In this document: one piece after another, positions 1 to 5,936 of the stretch
How positions within the stretch are numbered: position 1 is the first letter of the stretch
Layout of the letters: each line of letters opens with the position of its first letter
Source: Pseudaeromonas sp041911695
GTDB lineage: Bacteria; Pseudomonadota; Gammaproteobacteria; Enterobacterales; Aeromonadaceae
Length of the DNA: 9,014 bases
Direction of reading: 5' to 3'
Assembly (NCBI GenBank): GCA_041911695.1
Contig: JAYROM010000020.1
Location: 1-9,014, forward strand
The notes under the pieces: model-generated
Databases searched by the model: none
Seen by the model: only the letters and a program-made list of their open reading frames with translations
What the model was told of the DNA's origin: nothing
Translations under genes and position numbers: made by a program

Positions 1-2
1 GT

Positions 3-78
3 GCTGATATGGCTCAGTTGGTAGAGCGCACCCTTGGTAAGGGTGAGGTCCCCAGTTCGACTCTGGGTATCAGCACCA
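3..78 (+). tRNA. tRNA-Thr (anticodon GGT)
   Basis: A complete 76-nt cloverleaf. The acceptor stem is GCTGATA (3-9) paired with TATCAGC (68-74), followed by discriminator A75 and an encoded CCA (76-78). The anticodon GGT lies at 36-38 in the loop CTTGGTA, closed by the ACCC/GGGT stem, and the T-loop GTTCGACTC is standard. GGT decodes ACC and ACU threonine codons. It lies 6 nt before a 5S rRNA gene, the arrangement found at the distal end of some enterobacterial rRNA operons (for example E. coli rrnD). It is therefore probably processed from the rRNA transcript, whose 16S/23S part would lie left of the window. Confidence 0.97.
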
Positions 79-84
79 CGATTA

Positions 85-203
85 TGTTTGATAGCAATAG
101 CGCAGTGGCACCACCTGTTCCCATGCCGAACACAGAAGTGAAACGCTGTAGCGCCGATGATAGTGTGGCATTCGCCATGCGAGAGTAGGACACTGTCAAA
201 CAC
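85..203 (+). rRNA. rrf: 5S ribosomal RNA
   Basis: About 118-119 nt. The terminal helix is TGTTTGA (85-91) paired with TCAAACA (196-202). The conserved 5S blocks are present in order: TAGCGC, CCATGCCGAAC, AGAAGTGAAACG, AGCGCCGATGATAGTGTGG and GCGAGAGTAGGA. The CAGAAGTGAAACG segment is typical of gammaproteobacteria and unlike the beta-type version (GACCGTGAAACG). The gene follows tRNA-Thr and precedes a strong terminator, so it is the last gene of an rRNA operon. In E. coli-like operons a tRNA-Thr in this position sits between two 5S genes, so another 5S may lie just left of the window. Exact ends are uncertain by 1-2 nt. Confidence 0.95.
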
Positions 204-209
204 CCCTTA

Positions 210-240
210 AAAAACCCGCCTTCTGGCGGGTTTTTGCTTT
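210..240 (+). terminator. Rho-independent terminator of the rRNA operon
   Basis: A perfect GC-rich stem, ACCCGCC (214-220) with GGCGGGT (225-231), and a TTCT loop. A-rich flank and the run TTTTTGCTTTT extend the pairing and give the U-tract. It lies directly after 5S and ends the rRNA operon. Confidence 0.93.
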
Positions 241-451
241 TCTATCCCGTCATCTTTCCTCTTGTATTCATTGTCGTATGAGCACTTTTCCGGCATGGAT
301 CGCGTTCTGTGCGTCAGGCTGTTACCTGATGTTACGGAGTGTGAGATCTGGCAGATTTTATGTAAATAGCTTCTGGTTTAATGGGCTGCCCATGGGAACT
401 TCGAAAATTCCCGGTAAATCAGACCAATAAACAACAAACGAAGGAAAGTTT
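241..451. other. Intergenic region before the lipoprotein gene
   Basis: 211 bp between the rRNA terminator and the lipoprotein start. It should hold the lipoprotein promoter, but no convincing -35/-10 pair is visible; the best -10-like hexamer is TATGTA at 359-364. A small imperfect dyad, GGGAA-N9-TTCCC (394-412), surrounds TTCGAA. No RNA gene or coding sequence was recognised here. Confidence 0.4.
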
Positions 452-940
452 ATGTTCAAGAATCTGCTGATTATGGTGTTGGCCGCCAGCGCGCTGGCGA
501 TGTCCGGTTGTGCGTCCGACGGCAAGACCGCGGCAGCAGCCGGTGCGACTGCTGCGCCGGCTGCTGGTGCTGGGGCTGCGGATGTATTCGGTAAGGAAAT
601 TTACCTGCGTGGTGAAATCACTGAATCCAATCCGTGGGCACCGCTGCCAGAAATGAAGATCGTGATGGTGGAAAAGGGCGTCTACAAGGCGACTGCTAAG
701 GGCCTGAAGGTTGACTACGCACCGTACAAGTACAAGTTTGCTGACAGCAACTGGACTCCGGGCACCAACTTCGGTTACCTGACTGCCCCGGGTGTCTTTG
801 AAAAGGATCCGGTTGAACTGAACCCGAACTCCAAGTTTGAAGAAGTGAAGTTCACCCCGCCGGCTGATGGCGACTATGACTTCTACATCGACGTACGTGG
901 TGCCAAGCCGGTTACCTACGTCAAGCCGGCTGGCAAGTAA
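452..940 (+). CDS. Small outer-membrane lipoprotein with a starch/glycan-binding-like beta-sandwich domain
   Basis: 162 aa. The start is set by AAGGAA at 441-446, 5 nt before ATG. Residues 1-19 form a lipoprotein signal peptide (short basic start, hydrophobic core) ending in the lipobox MSGC, with lipidated Cys20. Residue +2 is Ala rather than Asp, which by the usual Lol rule predicts outer-membrane sorting. Residues 24-45 are an Ala/Gly-rich linker. Residues 46-162 have the pattern of small carbohydrate-binding modules found beside amylases and pullulanases: an IYLRG strand, an NPWAPLPEM segment, a GVYKATAKGL turn, then YKYKFADSNWTPGTNFGY with the K-F-A-D-x-x-W signature. Glycan binding is inferred from this resemblance; no catalytic residues are visible. 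It is a single-gene unit with its own terminator, and nothing nearby suggests a polysaccharide locus. It could instead be a structural envelope lipoprotein. Confidence 0.85.
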   Translation: MFKNLLIMVLAASALAMSGCASDGKTAAAAGATAAPAAGAGAADVFGKEIYLRGEITESNPWAPLPEMKIVMVEKGVYKATAKGLKVDYAPYKYKFADSNWTPGTNFGYLTAPGVFEKDPVELNPNSKFEEVKFTPPADGDYDFYIDVRGAKPVTYVKPAGK

Positions 941-975
941 GCCTGCTAGCGCGTTGCCTTGGCAGCGCGGCGAGA

Positions 976-1006
976 ACAAGCCCGTCCGGATGGACGGGCT
1001 TTTGTC
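976..1006 (+). terminator. Terminator of the lipoprotein gene
   Basis: A perfect 10-bp stem, AAGCCCGTCC (978-987) with GGACGGGCTT (992-1001), with loop GGAT and followed by TTTTGT. It starts 35 nt after the lipoprotein stop codon and should end that transcript. Confidence 0.92.
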
Positions 1007-1092
1007 ATTTAAGGATTGGAAGAATCGTGCGCGTTGATGCATTCAACCAGGGTGTTCCGCTGCTTCGGTGGCGTTGTGGCGAGTTGGGCGGT

Positions 1093-1122
1093 AAAGAATA
1101 AAGCCTCCGCAAGGGAGGCTTT
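1093..1122 (-). terminator. Terminator of the gabDT operon
   Basis: Stem AAAGCCTCC (1100-1108) with GGAGGCTTT (1114-1122) and a 5-nt loop. Read leftward it is followed by the T-rich run TTTATTCTTTA, as expected for a rho-independent terminator on the minus strand. It lies about 30 nt beyond the gabT stop. It may also block rightward transcription leaking past the lipoprotein terminator, so the two convergent units are separated by two hairpins. Confidence 0.88.
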
Positions 1123-1153
1123 GGACTTAGTGCAGGAATGTTATAGCGGAGAA

Positions 1154-2434
1154 TCAGGCTACCAGCTCGTCAATCAGCGCGCTCAGGATCGCCATCCCTT
1201 CATCAAGAATGGCAAACTCGGCGGTTAGCGGTGGCAGAAAGCGGATCACGTTGGCGCGGGTACCGCAAGAGAGCAGGATCAACCCCTTCTCGGCCGCCTT
1301 GCTGCAGATCGCCTTGGTCAGGTCCGCATCCGGCTGGGCCAGATCGCCATCTTTGACCAACTCCAAGGCAATCATTGCACCCAGGTTACGGATGTCACCG
1401 ACGATGGCCGGGTGACGTGCGCGAATGTCTTGTAGATGACTCACCATACGCTCGCCAATCGCCAGGGCGCGGTCACACAATTTCTCATCTTCAATGACGT
1501 CGAGCACCGCTAACCCTGCGGCACAACCCAGCGGGGAGCCAGCGTAGGTGCCGCCGAGTCCGCCCGGTTGCGGGTGATCCATGATCTCGGCCTTGCCAAC
1601 CACACCGGAGATCGGATAACCGCCTCCCAGCCCCTTGGCCATGGTCACCAGATCGGCTTCGATGCCGGCATATTCGTGGGCGAAGAAGCGGCCGGTACGG
1701 GCAAACCCGGTCTGGATTTCATCACAGATCAGCAGGATCCCCTTTTCATCGCACAGCTTGCGCAGACGCTGCAGGAAGCTGGCCGGTGCCGGATAGAAGC
1801 CGCCTTCGCCCTGGACGCACTCGACGATGATGGCGGCAACGCGATTCACATCGATGTCGCACTTGAACACCTGGTTCAGCGCTTCGAAGCTGGCCTCTTC
1901 ACTGATGCCCAGCAGGGCATTCGGATAGGGCACATGGAACAGTTCTGGCGGGAACGGACCAAATCCGGCCTTGTACGGATAGACCTTGCCGGTCAGGCCG
2001 ACGGTGAGCAGGGTGCGGCCATGAAAGGCCCCCTGAAACGCAATCACGCCAGTCCGACCGGTATAGGAGCGGGCAATCTTGACCGCGTTTTCGACGGCTT
2101 CGGCGCCAGTGGTGACAAACATCGCCTTCTTCGGCGTGCTGCCCGGTACCTTCTTCACCAGCTTTTCAGCCAGTTCGACCGCGCTTTCATACGGGGTGAC
2201 GGTCATGCAGGTATGGCTGAAGTTTTCCACCTGTGCCTTCACCGCTGCGGCGACCTTCGGGTTGCTGTGGCCGGTGTTGACTACCGCGATGCCGCTACCA
2301 AAATCGATATAGCGTTTGCCTTCTACATCCCATAACTCGGCATTCTTGGCCTTGGTGACATAGATGCCATACGCGTTGCCTTCGCCGCGGGCAAAGACGG
2401 CCTGTTTGCGTTGTTGCAATTCCTGATTGGTCAT
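1154..2434 (-). CDS. gabT: 4-aminobutyrate aminotransferase (GABA transaminase)
   Basis: PLP-dependent class-III (fold type I) aminotransferase. It moves the amino group of GABA to 2-oxoglutarate, giving succinate semialdehyde and glutamate; close relatives also accept 5-aminovalerate. From ATG 2434 it is 426 aa, the same length as E. coli GabT. AAGGAG at 2440-2445 sits 5 nt before this ATG, whereas the in-frame ATG 20 codons upstream (2494) would run into gabD. Visible residues: TTGAEAVENA at 108-117 (PLP phosphate binding), FHGR near 137-140, E210 in QGEGG (E. coli Glu211 region), D238 in CDEIQTG (pyridine N contact), Lys267 in MAKGLGGG (Schiff-base lysine), GGTYAGSPL at 294-302, and Arg398 in NVIRFLPPLT (substrate carboxylate). 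It is the second gene of a leftward operon, 38 bp after gabD. Sequence alone does not separate GABA from 5-aminovalerate specificity (DavT). Confidence 0.96.
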   Translation of the reverse strand: MTNQELQQRKQAVFARGEGNAYGIYVTKAKNAELWDVEGKRYIDFGSGIAVVNTGHSNPKVAAAVKAQVENFSHTCMTVTPYESAVELAEKLVKKVPGSTPKKAMFVTTGAEAVENAVKIARSYTGRTGVIAFQGAFHGRTLLTVGLTGKVYPYKAGFGPFPPELFHVPYPNALLGISEEASFEALNQVFKCDIDVNRVAAIIVECVQGEGGFYPAPASFLQRLRKLCDEKGILLICDEIQTGFARTGRFFAHEYAGIEADLVTMAKGLGGGYPISGVVGKAEIMDHPQPGGLGGTYAGSPLGCAAGLAVLDVIEDEKLCDRALAIGERMVSHLQDIRARHPAIVGDIRNLGAMIALELVKDGDLAQPDADLTKAICSKAAEKGLILLSCGTRANVIRFLPPLTAEFAILDEGMAILSALIDELVA

Positions 2435-2472
2435 ACTGACTCCTTGGACTCGTTCCATGATGGTCACGGGCG

Positions 2473-3942
2473 TTACTTCAGGCCGCCCAGACACAGATAT
2501 TTGATTTCGGTGAACTCTTCGATGCCGTATTTGGAGCCTTCACGGCCCAAGCCCGACTCCTTGACGCCGCCGAACGGCGCCACTTCGCTGGAGATACCGC
2601 CCTCATTGATACCGACCATGCCATATTCGAGGCGCTCGGAGACGCGCCAGATGCGGTGCAGGTCCTGGGTATAGAAGTAGGCGGCCAGCCCGAACGGGGT
2701 ATCGTTGGCCAGTGCGATGGCCTCCTCTTCGGTATCGAATGGCATCAGTGCTGCCACCGGGCCGAAGATTTCGGTATCGAAGATCGCCATCTGGCGGGTG
2801 ATATGGGTGAGCACGGTCGGCTGGTAGAACAGCTCGCCAGCCGGGTGGCGACAGCCGCCGAGGCGGACTTTGGCGCCGTTATCCAACGCATCGCTGACCA
2901 GACGTTCGACCTTGGCCAGTGCAGCCTGGTTGATCAGCGGGCCAATCTGCGCCCCCTTGGTGGTGCCTTCCGCGACCACCAGACGGCAAGCCGCTTCGGT
3001 CAGGCGCTTGGCAAAGGCTTCGTAGATACCGCGCTGTACCAGGATACGGTTAGCACAAATGCAGGTCTGGCCGGCATTACGGAACTTGGAGATCATCAGC
3101 CCCTGGATGGCGGCATCCAGATCGGCATCGTCGAACACGATGAATGGCGCATTACCACCCAGCTCCATGCCCAGCTTTTTCACTGTGCCGGCACTCTGGC
3201 TCATCAGCAACTTGCCCACTGGGGTCGAGCCGGTGAAGGTCAGCTTGCGTACGCGGTTATCCTGGGTAAACACCTGGCCGACGGCGGCAGCCTGGCGGCT
3301 GACCACCACCTGCAGCACATCATCCGGGATACCGGCCTGACGGGCGAGGGTCACCAGCGCCATCGCGGACAGCGGGGTCTCGTCGGACGGCTTGATCACC
3401 ATGGTACAACCAGCCCCTAGCGCCGGTGCGGCCTTGCGGGTGATCATCGCATTCGGGAAGTTCCACGGCGTGATCGCAGCGACGACCCCCACCCCCTGCT
3501 TCAGAGTCATGATGCGCTTGTCACCGCTGGCAGCGGGAATAATATCGCCGTAGATGCGTTTCGTTTCTTCGGCAAACCATTCAATATAGGACGCGCCATA
3601 GGCGACTTCGCCCTTGGCCTCGGCCAGTGGCTTGCCCTGCTCCAGGGTCATCAGCAGGCCGAGTGCCTCCTGATTGGCCATCACCAGATCGAACCAGCGG
3701 CGCAACAGGGTGGCGCGCTCCTTGGCCGGGCGCGACTGCCAGGCAGGCAAGGCGGCATGGGCGCGGGCAACGGCGGCTTCGGCCTCTTCGGCCCCCTCAT
3801 CGGCCAGCGTAGCCAGCGGTTCACCGGTGGCCGGGTTATAAACGGTGAAGCTGAAGTTCGGGCCATCCGACAGCGAGCGCCATTGGCCATCCTGCCATTG
3901 GCAGAAGGGCTGAAGCAGGTGATCGATGGTGGGATAGGTCAT
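2473..3942 (-). CDS. gabD: Succinate-semialdehyde dehydrogenase, NAD(P)+-dependent (or glutarate-semialdehyde dehydrogenase)
   Basis: Aldehyde dehydrogenase superfamily, 489 aa (E. coli GabD is 482). It oxidises succinate semialdehyde from GABA transamination to succinate for the TCA cycle; homologues in lysine/5-aminovalerate degradation (DavD) oxidise glutarate semialdehyde. Visible motifs: TPWNFP at 158-163 with the oxyanion-site Asn161, IKPSDETP at 183-190 with cofactor-binding Lys184, FTGST at 236-240, general base Glu260 in MELGGN, catalytic Cys294 in GQTCIC with a second Cys at 296, EIFGPV at 391-396, and the C-terminal PFGGVKESGLGREGSKYG block. GGAG at 3951-3954 lies 8 nt before ATG 3942. 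It is the first gene of the gabDT operon and is divergent from the LysR gene across a 117-bp region. Two Cys residues spaced by one (294/296) are seen in redox-sensitive SSADHs, but redox control here is only a possibility. Confidence 0.95.
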   Translation of the reverse strand: MTYPTIDHLLQPFCQWQDGQWRSLSDGPNFSFTVYNPATGEPLATLADEGAEEAEAAVARAHAALPAWQSRPAKERATLLRRWFDLVMANQEALGLLMTLEQGKPLAEAKGEVAYGASYIEWFAEETKRIYGDIIPAASGDKRIMTLKQGVGVVAAITPWNFPNAMITRKAAPALGAGCTMVIKPSDETPLSAMALVTLARQAGIPDDVLQVVVSRQAAAVGQVFTQDNRVRKLTFTGSTPVGKLLMSQSAGTVKKLGMELGGNAPFIVFDDADLDAAIQGLMISKFRNAGQTCICANRILVQRGIYEAFAKRLTEAACRLVVAEGTTKGAQIGPLINQAALAKVERLVSDALDNGAKVRLGGCRHPAGELFYQPTVLTHITRQMAIFDTEIFGPVAALMPFDTEEEAIALANDTPFGLAAYFYTQDLHRIWRVSERLEYGMVGINEGGISSEVAPFGGVKESGLGREGSKYGIEEFTEIKYLCLGGLK

Positions 3943-4059
3943 GATAGATACTCCGCTGTGAAATCCGGTTGTCAGGCAACCGATTTTCTCCCTCTTATCC
4001 GGCAGGATGCGGGCATAAATGATGGCCCATCAATGCTTACGTTGAAGGATTAACAACAT
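3943..4059. promoter_or_regulatory. Divergent gabD / lysR control region
   Basis: 117 bp carrying the control signals of both genes. (1) A perfect inverted repeat TGATGG-C-CCATCA at 4020-4032 satisfies the LysR-type T-N11-A box. (2) A dyad CGGTTG-TCAGG-CAACCG at 3966-3982, extended by outer AAA/TTT to 3961-3987, lies in the gabD leader. (3) A two-block element ATAAATG-N10-AATGCTTACGTTGA at 4015-4045 recurs upstream of the ABC ATPase gene. (4) A weak leftward promoter is possible for gabD: TTTATG (complement of 4014-4019), 16-bp spacer, TAAGAG (complement of 3992-3997). Its poor hexamers suit an activator-dependent promoter. The lysR Shine-Dalgarno is GAAGGA at 4044-4049. Operator assignments are inference. 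Confidence 0.6.
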
Positions 4060-4992
4060 ATGGCGCAGGTGTCGCTTCTGGAGTTGGGACAGGTCGGGGA
4101 TTACGAGATCCGTCTGCTCAAGGTGTTCAAGACGGTGGTCGAGTGTGGTGGCTTCTCGGCGGCGGAAACTGTGCTCAATATCAGCCGCTCGACCATCAGT
4201 GTGCATATGGCCAATCTCGAGCAGCGCCTGAAGCTCAAGCTGTGTAGCCGTGGCCGTGCCGGGTTTGCGCTGACTGAAGAGGGGGCGATCATCTATGAGT
4301 CGGTCCGTCGCCTGTTCTCCCAGCTGGAGGACTTCCGCTCGACGGTCAATGCCCTGCATGTGCAGATCTCCGGCGAGCTCAAGCTGGTTGCCAGTGACAC
4401 CATCAGTCTGGACGAGCGCTGCCGTTTCCCGGATGTGCTGGCCGAGTTTTGTCGTCAGGCGCCGGATGTCTTCCTGCAGTTTGAAACCGCCCCGATGAGC
4501 GATATCGAACGCATGATTCTCAACGGCGAGGTGGATGTCGGCTTTATCCCCTATCATCGCCAGCTGGATGGTTTGCTCTATCATCCGCTGTATGAAGAGA
4601 CCTGTTATCTATACTGCAGTGATCGCCATCCACTGTATGCCGAGCAGGATGATGCGGTGTTGCGCGAGCAGTTGCAGAATACCCGCTCGGTACAGGCCGG
4701 CATCCAGAGTAACCCCGAAGTGGCGATGCAGATGGTCGGGCTGGCCAAGACCGGGGTGGCCTATTACTACGAGACCCGTGCGGTGATGATTCTGTCCGGG
4801 GCGTTTGTCGGCTACCTGCCGGAGCACTATGCCGAGAAGTGGCTGCAGAGCGGTCGGTTGCGCAAGTTACTGCCCGCCGAGCGCTTCTACCATCTGGGGA
4901 TCGCCGCGATTACCCACCAGTTTGGCCGGTTGAACAAGCCGCGCGATTTCTTCATGCAGTTGTTACAGCAGCATATGCAGGGCCGGCGCTGA
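4060..4992 (+). CDS. LysR-family transcriptional regulator, probable regulator of gabDT and the ABC importer
   Basis: 310 aa, normal LTTR length. Residues about 15-75 form the winged helix-turn-helix: FSAAETVLNISRSTISVHM (32-50) is the HTH and ANLEQRLKLKLCSR (51-64) leads into the wing, followed by FALTEEG (69-75) and a linker helix to about residue 100. Residues about 103-300 form the periplasmic-binding-like effector domain, with GELKLVASDT (105-114) starting its first strand and GEVDVGFIP (156-164) a typical hinge-strand segment. GAFVGYLPEHYAEKW (247-261) matches the usual C-terminal pattern. The start is supported by GAAGGA 10 nt upstream. By the common LTTR pattern it would activate the divergent gabDT operon with a co-inducer (GABA, a semialdehyde or similar) and repress itself. 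The effector cannot be read from sequence. Confidence 0.92.
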   Translation: MAQVSLLELGQVGDYEIRLLKVFKTVVECGGFSAAETVLNISRSTISVHMANLEQRLKLKLCSRGRAGFALTEEGAIIYESVRRLFSQLEDFRSTVNALHVQISGELKLVASDTISLDERCRFPDVLAEFCRQAPDVFLQFETAPMSDIERMILNGEVDVGFIPYHRQLDGLLYHPLYEETCYLYCSDRHPLYAEQDDAVLREQLQNTRSVQAGIQSNPEVAMQMVGLAKTGVAYYYETRAVMILSGAFVGYLPEHYAEKWLQSGRLRKLLPAERFYHLGIAAITHQFGRLNKPRDFFMQLLQQHMQGRR

Positions 4993-5034
4993 CCGAGAGG
5001 GCGGGGGTTGCGCTGGCGTCAGATCCGATAACAA

Positions 5035-5059
5035 CGCCCGGACCATGATGGACCGGGCG
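5035..5059. terminator. Shared hairpin between the convergent lysR and ABC permease genes
   Basis: Arms CGCCCGG (5035-5041) and CCGGGCG (5053-5059) are perfect complements. The interior CCAT-G-ATGG continues the dyad after one mismatch. Read leftward the stem is followed by TTGTTATC, a modest U-tract; read rightward it is followed only by G-rich sequence. It sits between convergent genes and is most likely the terminator of the leftward ABC operon, perhaps also slowing lysR transcripts. Confidence 0.6.
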
Positions 5060-5084
5060 GGGGATCGCCGGGTGATGGCCGAGA

Positions 5085-5912
5085 TCAGTGGGCGTTTTCG
5101 ATACGCATCTTTTCCGCGCGACCGCGCAGCCACTCCAGCGTCAGCAACATTGCCACCGAGGTCAGGATCAGCAGGGTCGCCGCTGCCGCAATGGTCGGGC
5201 TGATGTTTTCACGGATGCCGCTGAACATGACGCGCGGCAAGGTGGCCTGCTCCGGTCCGGCCAGATACAGGGTGACCACGACTTCGTCGAAGCTGGTGGC
5301 AAAGGCAAACAGTGCCCCCGATACCATCCCCGGCGCGATCATCGGCAGGGTGACGCGGAAGAAGGTCAGCACCGGCGAGGCGCCCAGACTGGCGGCGGCG
5401 CGGCTCAGGTTCTGGTTATAGCCCTGCAGGGTGGCGGTCACCGTGATGATGACAAACGGTACGCCGAGAATGGCATGCACCAGGATCAGGGACAGATAGC
5501 TGTTAGCGAGGCCCAGCGGGGCAAAGAACAGGTAAGACGACACCCCGACAATCACCACCGGCACCACCATCGGCGAAATCAGGATGCTGGTCAGCAACCC
5601 TTTGCCACGAAACCGCGCTCGGGTCAGACCGATGGAGGCCAGGGTACCGAACACCATGGCCACCACGGTGGCCGAAGGCGAGACAATCAGGCTGTTGCGC
5701 AGGGCGCGCATCCAGTCGGCGGAGGTGAAGAAGGCCTCATACCAGCGCAGCGAGAAGCCCTGCAGCGGATAAATCAGGAAAGCGCCGCTATTAAAGGACA
5801 GCGGGATGATGACCAGCACCGGCAGCATCAGAAATAGCAGGGTCAGGCCGCTCAGGCCTCGGTGACTCCAGTACCACAGGCGCTCGATCGGGGAAGCATA
5901 GGGTTGCAACAT
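5085..5912 (-). CDS. ABC transporter permease, PotC-type (spermidine/putrescine family)
   Basis: 275 aa inner-membrane permease of the binding-protein-dependent polyamine/opine importer family (E. coli PotC is 264 aa). It has about six hydrophobic segments: roughly 19-41, 72-95, 107-130, 137-160, 193-215 and 240-260. The EAA cytoplasmic loop that docks on the ATPase is at 172-190 (AAASLGAS, ending LP). SFDEVVVTLYL at 207-217 is a characteristic PotC-family segment. AAGGAG at 5920-5925, 7 nt before the ATG, fixes the start. It is the last gene of the leftward ABC cluster, 24 bp after the PotB-type gene, so the two permeases are translated from one message. The substrate is not readable; proximity to gabDT suggests GABA, 5-aminovalerate or a polyamine. 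Confidence 0.93.
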   Translation of the reverse strand: MLQPYASPIERLWYWSHRGLSGLTLLFLMLPVLVIIPLSFNSGAFLIYPLQGFSLRWYEAFFTSADWMRALRNSLIVSPSATVVAMVFGTLASIGLTRARFRGKGLLTSILISPMVVPVVIVGVSSYLFFAPLGLANSYLSLILVHAILGVPFVIITVTATLQGYNQNLSRAAASLGASPVLTFFRVTLPMIAPGMVSGALFAFATSFDEVVVTLYLAGPEQATLPRVMFSGIRENISPTIAAAATLLILTSVAMLLTLEWLRGRAEKMRIENAH

Positions 5913-5936
5913 GGTGATTCTCCTTAGGGCGCGGGC

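Noticed and set aside
340..355. TGTGA half-site resembling a CRP box upstream of the lipoprotein gene
   Set aside because: The second half (GCAGA instead of TCACA) matches poorly, and no promoter is placed correctly relative to it.
419..1042. 207-codon frame on - overlapping the lipoprotein gene
   Set aside because: Antisense to a gene with a clear signal peptide, ribosome site and terminator; it also runs through that terminator hairpin.
1016..1228. 70-codon frame on + between the lipoprotein terminator and gabT
   Set aside because: No ribosome site; it runs through the gabDT terminator and into the 3' end of gabT in antisense.
1568..2335. Long open frame (255 codons) on + opposite gabT
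   Set aside because: It is antisense to a fully conserved aminotransferase, has no ribosome binding site, and has the biased composition expected from GC-rich antisense frames.
2435..2494. Upstream in-frame ATG (2494) as the gabT start
   Set aside because: It would add 20 residues not found in E. coli GabT and overlap gabD; the ATG at 2434 has AAGGAG 5 nt upstream and gives the usual 426 aa.
2656..3420. Long open frame (254 codons) on + opposite gabD
   Set aside because: Antisense shadow of an intact aldehyde dehydrogenase; no recognisable domain and no start signals.
5088..5837. 249-codon open frame on + opposite the PotC-type permease
   Set aside because: Extremely rich in Gln, His, Arg and Gly, which is the mirror of hydrophobic codons on the other strand; not a plausible protein.
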